Positions 49,589-64,000 of a stretch of DNA of 64,000 bases are shown in pieces; the first letter of the stretch is position 1, and each line of letters opens with the position of its first letter. Source of the DNA: Pseudoscleropodium purum (taxonomy: Eukaryota; Streptophyta; Bryopsida; Hypnales; Brachytheciaceae); NCBI GenBank assembly GCA_963969395.1, contig OZ017795.1, positions 38,979,063-39,043,062 on the forward strand, written 5' to 3'. Made by a program: the position numbers and the translations under genes. The notes under the pieces were generated by a model, which saw only the letters and a program-made list of their open reading frames with translations, had not been told where the DNA came from and searched no databases.

Positions 49589-50539
49589 AGTAGATGAACA
49601 CTGTCAAAAAGGATGATTTCTACAGAGACCAGCCTATCTTTACAAGGTTAAAATAGAACAATATGGTGCATGTAATTGCCTAGAATGGTACAAAGAATCC
49701 CCCCACTCATAACTCCACATTATTAACTCCAAAATTTAGTTTACTTCCTAATCAAACTCAATCCTCAACCACTCATAACACTATTGATGCAACAATAATT
49801 TCACATTGGCACCAATTCATCACTCAACTGTTTTTCATTCCTATGGTAACAATTCACGGTTTAAAAATAGGGGCAGGTCTTAGAGCACGGGCAGAATATG
49901 GACAGGCTACCTTATGTGTTCGATGGTGTCCACCTTTGCAGGATGCAAATGTTGGAGACTAAAATCGATTTTGATCGAATCGACATGTTCAACGATCGCA
50001 TACTAAGGACAAAGAAGGAACGTAACAGAGACTTAATTCACGGTGGAAACACAAAGACGCCCAAGTTCTTTCTATGCATACCGAAATCAGTACACATAAT
50101 CGGCAAACTAATCAAACCACATGGAAACTGACGATCCCAAATCTTAAATTTGACTCGAGGAAATTCACAGAATGCAGAAATTTAGAGCAACAACCTCAGG
50201 GTCGGTAGCTAATGAATCTTTTCAAACCTTCAAATGATGATTTTAGAAGTTAATCACATTCACAACAACCACCAGCAGCAGCCGGTATGTCGCCTTAACT
50301 CTCTATATTCTTGAGAGCAAAGGTGAGAGGCCTAGTTCAGGATGAATAGAGAGTCCTATTCCTCTTCATGGAGCAAACTTTCAGAGTCAATCTGATGGTA
50401 GACAACTCCAATGTATGTGAACTAGGATGATGCTGGATTAAGCCTTAGACCAGAACACACTATCAAACTGAGTTTTTACATACAAGCACCTGGATTACAA
50501 TCTCTGAAATAACTTTCAAAACATTTCCATTGATAATCC
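49589..50539. other. Downstream flank of MAP2
   Basis: Composition becomes more balanced from about 49,870, and this part probably includes the MAP2 3' UTR on the minus strand. The 77-codon plus-strand frame at 49898 has no recognisable domain. Confidence 0.45.
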
Positions 50540-54367
<3,828 letters not shown>

Positions 54368-54404
54368 GGTTTCCTAGCACCAACACTAACTTCAAACCTG
54401 AGCA

Positions 54405-54834
54405 ACTGCAAAACTGATTCACCAGTCAGTCCAAAAGATCACCAGATATCCACAAACTAAATGTAAAACGTTGAATTATACATTGAACCCTAAGTAACTG
54501 CAAAATCACTGGCATGCCTACAATGCTCTCAGAAAATCTGTCAAGTTCAAGTGCAACCCTAAACCCTAAACTAAATTCAAGTTCTGATCCCGCAAGTGCT
54601 CTGAAAGTGATCATTCTACCGCAATACCCAGATGATATGTTCGAATTCACCCTAATTCATCAAAACCAATCCAACCTAACCAGCGCCGTAACGCAATATC
54701 ACTTTAAACCGAGCAGATAAACTTCGAGTAACTCAATTACCTCTCAGGGCAGATTCAAAACAAGAGAAACAAATCCAAAAATTCTAATCCGTGACTAGAA
54801 AATCGTAAATTAGAGAAAGAAAAAGTCCTTTACC
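54405..54834 (-). promoter_or_regulatory. Likely 5'-UTR intron of MAP2 with telo-box
   Basis: On the minus strand a donor AAGTAG/GTAAAG at 54834 and an acceptor TTTTGCAG ending at 54406 would leave a short exon just before the ATG. Inside lies AACCCTAAACCCTAAAC (54555-54571, plus-strand spelling), a double telo-box. In plants this motif is common near the start of genes of the translation machinery. The splice choice is inferred and not proven. Confidence 0.45.
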
Positions 54835-55080
54835 TACTTCACCACGCAAAATTTCGATACCAAATTCCCGAATCACACTCAAAGCAACCAAAAAGAAAAG
54901 CGTGAAATTTCAAAGACTGCAAATTTCAGAAAGATCTCCAAGTCGTGCCGGACAAGCCGCTCACCGGGGAGAACGAGATTTGCAAAGACCTGCAAGACGT
55001 CGGCTCCGGAACCCTGGAAAGAGAAAAAGGGGACGCTGCTAACGTCAAACATCCTCTTCTCCCTCTGTTCCCAACGGTTG

Positions 55081-55172
55081 TTCCCAACGTGGAACGTATT
55101 CCGAAGGCCGTTCCCGGTGCACAACATGTTCCTTCGAAGGTTCAGTTCTCAAGTTCCTTTCGAAGTTCTCGG
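55081..55172 (-). promoter_or_regulatory. Cluster of TTC/GAA pentamers upstream of MAP2
   Basis: About a dozen GAA or TTC triplets occur in 90 bases, among them CTTCGAAGGTTC and TTTCGAAGTTCTC, arranged partly as heat-shock-type inverted pairs. The cluster is about 715 bases before the ATG, which may be close to the true transcription start if the 5'-UTR intron exists. Confidence 0.35.
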
Positions 55173-55249
55173 TTTGCTTTCGTATGAGGCAAGTCGCCCA
55201 TTGGCGGAGTCTCAGTTTCGCGCCACTTGGCATCGGATTTTTCACCGTG

Positions 55250-55619
55250 ATTAAAGAAACTCTGATTGGTGATTATGGACTAGATAATGCTAGAGAGCCA
55301 TGAGGCTCGAGAGTATTATGGGACATGATGCCAAGTTTAATAGTTCATTTGAGAAATTCGTATACATATTTTTTTGCAAATCTGAAGGTGTAGAAAGATG
55401 GGTTGCATTGTGAATTATAACACATTTCTAAATATTCAATAGAATAGTCACAAACATGTCTTGAAAATTGAACTTGACATTATGATATTAATAATGGATT
55501 AACTGATGGTGGTGCAAGAGTTTGAATTGAATGTGAAATTCCCTTGCACTAATTGAATGAATTTTGGGTGAATTTGATGTAGTTAATTGGATGGTTTGCA
55601 AATGAAATTTGCATAATTC
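55250..55619. other. Intergenic DNA between MAP2 and the R4 cluster
   Basis: Balanced composition gives way to AT-rich sequence. No gene seen. Confidence 0.4.
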
Positions 55620-55885
55620 TTAAATTCACATTACAAAAAATTTCAACCCTTTGGAAGGCTCTGAGTTTTAAACCCCCTAGAACCCTACCCCACCCAGTGT
55701 AATTAGAGAGGAATTCAAATTGTTTCTTATTTTTTAATGAAAGCAGCTGATGTGACTACATCAGATTTTAATTTTTTAATTTTTTTAATTTTTTTAATAT
55801 TTTATTTTATTTTTTTGTACTTGCACTACAATGTGCTGAAAAAAACAAACCCTAAAAGCCCTCCCAAAGTTCAAATTTTTCCTAA
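55620..55885 (+). mobile_element. R4 element, copy 1 (degenerate)
   Basis: It shares the right-hand signature AACCCTAAAAGCCCTCCCAAA with three later copies, and a left part with AACCCCCTAGAACCCTA. The inverted ends have decayed. Confidence 0.5.
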
Positions 55886-56786
55886 TAATTGATGATCATA
55901 GGTGGGAAAATAGTTTAGTTCATTATTTTGGTATCTACATGTCTTCTTTTAGACTCTTAAGGGTAAGTCTTATTGTTTCTAAATTAAGACACTTAAGGCG
56001 GTTTTACATTTATTTTCTTACTTTATTTTATTTTTTTGAAATGGTAGCTTTACATTTGAAGGTTAAGACAATTTTCTACTTCCTCCATCCTCAAATGATC
56101 TTTTTGATAAACAAAATGTTCCGGATTAAGGTTAAAAATCATTTTTTGAAAACAAATTTGAATTGTATATAAAATTCAATGCATTCTTATTGTCTTGCAA
56201 ATTTGAAAATTAGATGAGTTTTAATTGTGTGATTTTGGAGTATTTCAAAATTAGATTTTGAAAGCATTTTTAAGGAGTATTGCTAACCAATCATTCTTTT
56301 AACTCCAAAGCTTCTACATAGTCATTTTGTCATTTCCTCGATCACATTGTCTAGGTTGGAACCACATTATAAGAATCTTGAAGGAAGAGGTTTAGAAATC
56401 CTATTCAAGGTTCTAGAGAAATTGAGAGAGAATAACAAGCAAGATGTGAACATGATTAATAATGCACAAAATAGACTAATCAGGCATAATTGTTATTCTC
56501 TTCCAACCACTAGCATGGTGTGGTAAAATTGCTAATAGAGTATTTCATTTGATATACATTGATACCTGCATAGAAAATACAATTGTCAACTTTTTCCAAT
56601 CAATTTGTTCAACTATAAAATCAACTATAAATCTAGCAATATACATAATTTCTCACATTCAAGCCCGACAAATTGTCACTCATGGTTTGACCAAACAATA
56701 ACAATCATTCAATTGTGCTTAACCAATTAGCCGATATACAAGTGAAATCACAATTTTATTTCACCCAATGTTTTCAAAGTTGATAT
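55886..56786. other. AT-rich intergenic DNA
   Basis: No gene seen. The 77-codon frame at 55939-56172 has no recognisable domain. Confidence 0.4.
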
Positions 56787-57062
56787 CATTAGAGGATTTT
56801 CAATAACTTTGGAGGGTTATAAGTTCCCCAAGCTACCAACATCGGGGAACAACCTCATAGCTACTACCAGACATGGCTTGGTGATTGCCACGTCACCAAA
56901 AAAAAATTTTAAAATTAAAATTTTTTTCTACTTTTTTTCCCATTCTAAATTATATTTTATTTTATTTTAAAAATAAAATAAAATTGATAGCGGGACAATG
57001 GAAATATGGATGGGGGAACAAGCCTAAAACGGCCCTCCTAACCCCCCAAAAATCCTCTAATG
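56787..57062 (+). mobile_element. R4 element, copy 2
   Basis: CATTAGAGGATTTT at the left and AAAATCCTCTAATG at the right are exact 14-base inverses, 276 bases apart end to end. The right part reads CCTAAAACGGCCCTCCTAAC. GATTGCCACGTCACC in the middle is shared with copies 3 and 4. No clear target duplication was seen. No coding capacity. Confidence 0.75.
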
Positions 57063-57284
57063 TGCACTTTCCTAGTCTTTCTAATTGTAGCTCCAAGTTC
57101 CATCTTCTCTTGATGTCAAATCTTCAAGTTCACTTTCATGCCAAAGATGCATAATCCAAATTTTTCTACCTTCAATATAGTTCACTCCAATCTTACTTTA
57201 GATATCAATAAGAGAAATTGAATCAATATCAATACATATACAATAAAACCAAATTCATTCACTAAATCAAACTCAATTACTATA

Positions 57285-57559
57285 CATTAGAGGAGATTCA
57301 CCTAGTTTGAAGGGTTGTGGATTCCTTGAAGTTCTTAGCCTGTTGGAACTTACAACAGTTGCTACTTGACACGGAAGAATGATTGTCACGTCATTTCTTT
57401 TTTAATTGAAGAAAAATTCAACTCTTTTTTTCATTTTAAGAATAATTTTTTTTTTCAAAAGTTCTTTTTGGACAATCTAGCGTTCTTTAACTACAAGGGA
57501 ACTACAAGGAAACATGCCCTAAAATAGCCCTCCCACCTCCCCTCCAAATTTTTCTAATG
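57285..57559 (+). mobile_element. R4 element, copy 3
   Basis: The left end is CATTAGAGGAGATT and the right end AAATTTTTCTAATG, partly decayed inverses. The middle GATTGTCACGTCATT and the right part CCTAAAATAGCCCTCCCACC match copies 2 and 4. Confidence 0.7.
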
Positions 57560-59287
57560 TTTAATGGCCCAAACTTCTAGAACTCAAAATATTGGTTAAG
57601 AAAATTGCCTGGAACACAACTTACTAGTACATTAATAATTTGCCTTTTTGTCACACAATATACAATCTAATATTTGCATTTACACATTGAGCCACTTTTA
57701 ATCATTGTAACTCAAAAGATATTATCAAACAATTTAATTAATTCACATATGACATTATTTCAACAAAAAAATTATTACACATGCAACTCAATACAATAAA
57801 TAGATAAATTATCAAGAGTACTCCCACCAATTTTGAATCCAATTACTAGATTTTATTATAGCTACAAATACTCAAAATTCACCACAATAGTGCATAGACA
57901 ATTTAGGATACACAATGATGGAAAAGAAATATATTTTTGTTGGAAAATGAAGGAGTTCAAACTTGACTTTGACGAAAAGAATTTGAGAGGGTGAGTGAAA
58001 GAAAAAAATCAAATGATCAAGCCTATATCTCAAACAAAGGATGATTATTTGTCTTGAAAAGACTCCAAGACAAATTATTTCTCTTCATATCCAAGCTATT
58101 TAAAAACATTCTAAGATTTTTAGTGATTTTTCTATAAGTTGCAATTGTAGAAAAAATATTGGAATGGTTTGTGAAATATTCTCAACTTTTGAATAGGCAA
58201 AAGTACCAAAACTCACACATAATGTTTTGAAATAGAATGATATAAATTTGGAAGAAGAATTGAATTTCATCCACATTCTACATACTTTGAAAAACAATAT
58301 TTCCATTTCTTCAATTAAGATTGAAAATTACATTATATTGATATATCCGTATTGTAATAGCTCAAGATTTGCAAACTTTTATGTTACTTTTATTTTATTT
58401 TATTTTGGAAATTAACCCCTAATGTGTGTAGGCTTTTTTTTCATTACAAAACATTCAAAACTTGTCATTTCTATTGCAAAGAGCAAACAATTTTAAATCT
58501 ATTTATAAAATCTTACACTAGAATAGTGTAAAAATGTTCATGAAGAAATTTTTAGAAACTTTGAATATATTGATTGCAAGATATTTTGTATTTTTTGTGA
58601 AGAAAACAAGGATTTTTTTGCACCTTGCTTGGCTCGATTTTCTTACTTTGATTCTCCTTATTTTAAAATTTTTGCTCTTTCTAATTTCTAATGTTGACAA
58701 ATTGAGTTCACAATCTAAAATAAAATTTCAAAAACTTTACATTAAAAAAATTTTCATTAAAAAATTATTAAGTAGAAGTAAGTTCAAGATTGAAGGAAAA
58801 ACTAAATTGTTTATAGTTCTAAGATGGAATCAAAACACACTAATCTCAGTGGTGAGATTGTTCTAACAAGGGAGTTTAACGTTGTGATTTAGTTCTCTTC
58901 AAAAATCAGAAAAAATGATTTCAAAATTGAATCCAACAAGTTATTTTTACAAGAAGATTCTTTGAATTGCTCAAAAAAATAAGATTTTCCATAACTTTTA
59001 TGCAACTAAAGATGGAATGAATCAAAGTTTCTTTTATAGATAAGAATACAATTTATGAGAAACAAATTTTTAAATTTTCTTATTTAAAATTTTTGTGAGG
59101 GTTTTCTTTTGCCTATTGAACTAAAATTTATACCATAATTTTTGTTCCCTAGAAATGATTGAAATATAAATTATATTCTTAGAAAACTAATGCAATTTTC
59201 TATCTTTACAAAAAATATCAGAAAATCACAACAAGCATTGGGATTGTAGGGGCTAGCCCATAATTCACTTTGTGTTGCCCTAGGGGA
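57560..59287. other. AT-rich intergenic DNA
   Basis: No gene seen. The 110-codon plus frame at 58534-58866 is Phe/Leu/Lys-rich, as expected from A/T sequence, and has no recognisable domain. Confidence 0.45.
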
Positions 59288-59569
59288 CCATTAGAAGATT
59301 TTTAACTGCATTAGAGGGGTGTGAGTTTCTTAAGGTTTTTAGACCCTAGGAACTCATTATACTTGCTACTTGACGTAGCACAGCAATTGCCATGTCATTA
59401 GAAATAGTATTTTTTTTCGAAAAAAAATTTAAAAAATTAAAATTTTTCTATTCATTTTAAAATTTTTCAAAAAAAGAAATTTGACAATGGCCGTTCCCTA
59501 ACTGCCGAGGGAATAGTGATGGGAACAGCCCTAAAATGACCCTCCCAGCCCCCCCAAAATCTTCTAATG
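59288..59569 (+). mobile_element. R4 element, copy 4
   Basis: The left end CATTAGAAGATTTT and right end AAAATCTTCTAATG are exact inverses, 282 bases end to end. The change of GG to AG is mirrored at the other end. The middle AATTGCCATGTCATT and right part CCTAAAATGACCCTCCCAGC match copies 2 and 3. Confidence 0.78.
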
Positions 59570-60271
59570 CTTGGACTTAAGGGATTGAAACATTACAATC
59601 ATATTTTAGGTTGCACTAATGTAAATACACCACAAGTACTGTAATTTTTGTGATTTTTGTAAACTAGCAGTGTCACACATTAATAAGATAAATTGCCGTT
59701 ATTCAGAAAATTGAAAATAAAATTCCCTGCTTGCCACATCATTCTTTGGAAAAAAAGAAGTTAAACCTAAAATGTCAACAAAGCTGGCAATTTTTTATAA
59801 TAGAGGTACAGTACCATCGGGAAGGAGAGTCAAAGGGGGTGGGCACCGGCGGACCGTCTCCCGGCCCGGCCCGGGTCCATTCCGCAACGGGTCACACTGG
59901 ACCGGAGCCGACCCGACTCGACCCGACCCGGTCTCTCCCCACCCGGCCCATCTTCTCGTCTCCTACATGTTTGCGCTTGGCTGCTGAAACCCTTCCCGAC
60001 TGCTGCCATTTAGCAGGGTTGTCTGCAAGATTTGCTGCTCGCCAGTCGCCATTTTGAAGACATCTTGTCTTCCTGCTGGGCACCTGGGAAGGAGTCTGTG
60101 AAAGTTACTGGTTGCTTGCATTTGGCGCAAGAGTTCGCAGGTAACGCCAGAGAAAACGGAGCTTGTTCGGAGGGGAAGGTTGGTGCAAGCTTTCAAAGGA
60201 CGCTGCTGCGCGACGGAAGAGCATGAAACATTAGCCCTCGGCGTAGCGCTAGCGATCGTTGGAGAGTGACA
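59570..60271 (+). promoter_or_regulatory. Promoter and 5' leader region of the PP2C gene
   Basis: From about 59,830 the sequence is GC-rich (runs such as CCCGGCCCGGCCCGGG and GACCCGACTCGACCCGACCC), unlike the AT-rich DNA before it. No TATA box is obvious. Two short upstream open frames precede the start codon: six codons at 59967-59987, and ATG-AAA-CAT-TAG at 60223-60234. The transcription start is not visible. Confidence 0.5.
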
Positions 60272-63200
60272 ATGAGTGTGTTCAGCTCTGTGTTCGACCC
60301 TACGCACCAGGCGGGGGGTATGCCTTCCAGCGGAGGTGGTGAGAGGTGCGTGTTTTTTTTTTTTTTGTGTCTGGCTTTGAGTTCTGTGTGAGAGGAGAGG
60401 AACTGTGGAGAGAGGCGATGCTTGTCGCTTTTTTTGATCGGAATGCGGCCCTATGTGTCGGTTATAGTACCTTTGGCAGTGCACCGCCTGCTGTTTAGGC
60501 AGACGATGTTCTTAGTCTCGATCTGGAGGAGTTACGAACTTGGGAGGGAAGTGAGAGATGAAGATGCGTTGTTGTTGTGATTGATCAAGAACTGGCCAGT
60601 GTCGGTGAGGTTTGACTTAAAATTTGGTCGTCGGTATGGGATCTGGCAGTATTGATGTTTGGCCTTACCTCGGAATCAAGCTCTCTAGCAACTGAGTAGT
60701 GGTCCCTGTGTAGGGTTTACTTGCTACTTTGTTCTGCAATTTTATGTTTTTGATGGAGTGATTTGGCATCATGCAAGGGTTTCTCCTTCGAGGGTTTCCT
60801 AAGTTCTGTAACTCTCTTAGAGATTCTGGAAATGTAGTTTACGTTACTGTGCTTTATGGTTTATTTGGTGACGAGTACATGGAGTGGTCTGGTCGTTAGT
60901 TTCTGTCCAATGTTTTGGGAAGATATTTGCTACTTTAGTTCCAGGTTACGAGTTCGTTCTGTGTTTGCTGAAGAAGTCTTAGCGTCAGGTTGTTCATGGC
61001 GCCTGCTGATGTTGGTAGGAGTCTTGTTCGCTATGTCCTAAATCCTGCTTCTCAGCGGAGTTTCTGTGTTAAAAAGATAAGCATTGCCCATCCATGTCCG
61101 TTCATAGATGAACTTTTTCATGGAGTTGCTTAGTCGTGAGATCATTTCTTCTCATTGTATTTGAATTTCTACAATACGATGATGTATTATAAAAGCAGAA
61201 TTTTTAGTTCTCATTGTGCTGAGACGTGCATACTTATTTTGAATAGCTGTCAGACATGTCTCCAGAAATCGTAGTCGCGGAAGTGCCTCAGTCAAATAGC
61301 TAAGCTTGGGTATTGTATGGGGAATTGATCTGTCGGCATATGGATTTGTTAGAATACTTGGTTATTCTGTGCAGTGAAAACAAGAAGTTCAGCTATGGAT
61401 ACTCCAGTTTGCGGGGAAAGAGGGCCTCTATGGAAGATTTCCTTGACACTCAAATATCAAAGGTTGACGATAAAATGGTTGGATTGTTTGGCGTTTTTGA
61501 TGGTTAGTTGCTCTCCCCTTGACTAGTACGGATTTGAAAAATATGTTTGCCCACCAGTGATTGTTATGAGCTAGGCTTTTCTGTGTTAGTTGTTTCGTGC
61601 TCGCGGATTATTTAATTGTGTAATGCAATGTTGCAGGTCATGGTGGCTCCCGGGCAGCTGATTATGTAAAGCAAAATCTTTTCAAGAATTTGCTTGAGCA
61701 TCCTCAATTTGTTACCGATACTAAACGTGCAATTGGTATGCAGTTCTCATTATCATGGGCTTTAACTCTCTCTGGGTTACACCTAGAGAACCAGTGACAG
61801 ATTTATGAGTTCATGAGAGAACTATATCATGTAAATTTTTATCTGTAACTACGTGTCGGTTAGTTAATATGAATCGCGACGCCGGTATAATACCGTAGTT
61901 GCATGAATTACTTCATTCAAATTCCCTTTTGCAGTATCATCATGTAACTGTAGCCTTGTATTCGATGTTTCGGGGAGGTGGTCCAAATTTGATCGCTATC
62001 TGCATATCCTGCTTGTTCTGATTTTCTTAACTGTCCAGCCTAAAGTATGCTTTTTCTGAACCCTGGAAATGACTTGACAGTTGAGACGTACCAGCAGACA
62101 GATGAGGAGTACCTTAAAGCAGAGAACAATCAGCACAGGGATGCCGGGTCAACTGCCTCCACTGCTGTTCTGGTGGAAGACCGACTGTACGTCGCCAATG
62201 TCGGTGACTCCAGAGCTGTGGTTTGTATCGATGGGAAAGGTGATTCTCCATTCTTCTTGGATCTTATCTCACAGAGATGAACTCCATCATATTCAGGAAT
62301 TCGTATTCCCTTGAATCTGATTATGTACTAGTTCCTTTTTGCTCACGAAGTAATCCCTTTTTCTGATGTTGAAATATTCCACTGTGGGAGGCTGCATTAG
62401 TGCGATTATAAATTTAAGATCTATTTTGGATTAGTCTATACAAATTTATTCTTTTGATTTTGAGAAATCTCTCGTTTCTGAATTTATGTTTGGGCGCTGG
62501 CATATGTTACAGCAACCGCTCTCTCAGATGATCATAAGCCAAATCGAACTGATGAACGCCGACGGATTGAGGATGCTGGAGGAGTTGTTATGTGGTCTGG
62601 TTAGTTTCTAACATCCTCTTGTACCAAGATCGCTAGTGTTGTCTTATTTTACAGCCATTTTTATGGTTCTTAAAGTATTATGTAGCCCTCTTCCGATGTT
62701 TCAGCTTTGCACAGAATTCTGTTTAGGTCAGCATCTTTGAATTAGAATTCTGAATTGATTATGTTTCCTGGAATTCTGTCTTCGGCTCTTTTTTGGAAAA
62801 CAATGCCTCGCTCAAGAATCCCTTTTGCAGGCACTTGGCGTGTGGGTGGTGTTCTTGCTGTCTCTCGAGCATTTGGCGATCGGCTTCTGAAGAAATATGT
62901 TGTGGCTGATCCAGAGATTCAGGTACGACACACTTGCTGCTTTTCTACGACGTAAATTTACTTTTATTTTGGCTCGAATATTGAATTTCTGGAGTCGCTG
63001 TGTTGCTGATATATTTATTTCTTTGATTTTTTGCAGGATGTGTCCATCAATAAGGAGGTGGAGTTTCTCTTGCTTGCCAGTGATGGTCTTTGGGATGTTG
63101 TATCGAACCAGGTTTTCTTCAGAACCCTGTTTCTTTTGGCTTGCTTCAAGGTTTTGAAGTATGCTGTTTGCATGTAGAGCGAGCGTGATGGTCTGGGAAG

Positions 63201-63519
63201 GCCAAGGTGGTTTGGTGCATCATCTGAGTCTCAATTGAGACTTTCAAAATGCTCCCCTGATACTTCAAACCTATTTAGAGAATAAAACAAGTAAAACCTA
63301 ATCTTTATATTAGTCTGGTGTGATCAAATTGAATTACTCTGCTACTTGGATTGGGTCAGTAAGCACTCGCTTTGTTGGTTTTGTATACAGGATGCTGTGA
63401 CGATGGTGCAGAGTATTCAGGATGCTCAAGAGGCTGCAAAGAGGTTGACAGAAGAAGCCTACAAGAAAGGGAGCGCAGATAATATAACTTGCGTCGTAAT
63501 CCGCTTTCATCATACCTAG
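60272..63519 (+). CDS. Protein phosphatase 2C (plant group with Arabidopsis WIN2)
   Basis: This is a metal-dependent Ser/Thr protein phosphatase. Eight exons join in phase to 280 aa: 60272-60345, 61375-61502, 61637-61735, 62081-62239, 62513-62599, 62831-62922, 63037-63111 and 63391-63519, stop TAG. The PP2C motifs appear in order: GKRASMED (39-46), VFDGHGG (65-71), DAGSTAS (121-127), [10 protein letters not shown] (138-147), [30 protein letters not shown] (188-199), [14 protein letters not shown] (224-237) and [10 protein letters not shown] (265-274). Metal-binding positions D67, G68, D229 and D268 are present. The N-terminus is a short Ser/Gly-rich leader, with no extra domain or transmembrane segment, so a soluble cytosolic or nuclear enzyme is likely. 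The ATG at 60272 is chosen because exon 1 joins exon 2 in phase (GAG-AG/T). The first intron is long (1,029 bases). Length and sequence resemble the WIN2-like plant PP2Cs. The substrate cannot be told. Confidence 0.95.
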
Positions 63520-64000
63520 GTTGATTATGGGCTCGTCAACGTGTCTATATAGCCGTCTGCATTGGGACGTCCCGAAGTCACCTTTCTCGCAATTATATAT
63601 GAATGGGACTTCAAATTGCTGTAACCAAGGCGTCGTTTGGATGAAGGTGGTCCAATTAGCTCACGATGCTCAAGTTGGTTGTCAGTTGAAGGAAACTTCA
63701 CGTGCTGTCATCATCGCAACACCCTTTAACTATAATGTTCAGCCTGTTCCTCATGATATTGCCATCAGGGACAATCAGGAGTACCCATTATCCTTGTCAA
63801 TCCTTTTCTTCCCGGTTTTTTTACTTAGAATAGGTCAATTTTTTTAATTACGATTTTCCCCCCTCAGCTGTTATATTTCCTACGCAGCTTAGGTTTGTTA
63901 TTCTTTTCTGTCTGTATGGAAAGAATTTTGTGGCTGTTTTAGGCTCTTATTATCTTTCTGATGCTTGGAGGATTAATGTGCATGTCTCAAGTAATGAAAT
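63520..64000 (+). other. 3' UTR and downstream flank of the PP2C gene
   Basis: This follows the TAG directly and keeps gene-like base composition, so most is probably 3' UTR. The 108-codon frame at 63521-63847 has no recognisable domain. No polyadenylation site can be fixed. Confidence 0.45.

Noticed and set aside
49898..50131. 77-codon frame after MAP2
   Set aside because: No domain, no homologue in the window and no splice context; more likely 3' flank of MAP2.
59731..60484. Plus and minus frames of 60-173 codons before the PP2C start
   Set aside because: They lie in the GC-rich leader, have no domain, and cross the supported exon 1 and its donor.

Overview
This is nuclear DNA of a land plant. 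Two genes have clearly plant-type proteins, GT-AG introns and close plant homologues: a methionine aminopeptidase 2 gene on the minus strand at 50.5-54.4 kb, and a PP2C protein phosphatase gene on the plus strand at 60.3-63.5 kb. Reading frames and splice phases close perfectly for both. Most of the rest is strongly AT-rich intergenic DNA made of degenerate dispersed repeats. I cannot name the species. A non-flowering plant is possible but the sequence does not prove it.

Layout. 0-12 kb: repeats, a decayed hAT transposase (4.3-6.6 kb, minus), a G-rich block, a region full of the word CAAATTG, and a GC-rich nested pair of small hAT-type elements (11.8-12.4 kb). 12.4-39 kb: three loci of one unrecognised two-exon gene family, copy A (15.7-17.9 kb, minus, nonsense-truncated), copy B (25.7-27.5 kb, plus, decayed) and copy C (35.7-37.6 kb, plus, intact, 350 aa). 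B and C lie in a direct segmental duplication that includes the promoter. Both promoters keep a TATA box, a heat-shock-type element, a TTTGACC W-box and an AAACCCTAA telo-box at matching spacing. 39-50 kb: repeats, a cluster of four more GC-rich small hAT-type elements (39.7-42.5 kb), and several recent tandem duplications. 50-64 kb: the two conserved genes, separated by about 5 kb that holds four copies of a roughly 275-bp element with inverted ends.

The two housekeeping genes are not functionally linked by anything seen here. MAP2 removes initiator methionine from nascent proteins. The PP2C dephosphorylates Ser/Thr residues and belongs to the plant group that contains Arabidopsis WIN2.

Most novel: the unknown two-exon family with its conserved stress-type promoter; the nested, CpG-dense small hAT-type elements with 8-bp target duplications, including an inverted pair able to form a long hairpin; and a ~940-bp repeat family (R1, seven copies) bounded by TTAA and the inverted end CCCCTAAAG, with a 78-bp element of similar ends inside a MAP2 intron. 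No rRNA, tRNA, CRISPR array or organellar insertion was recognised.
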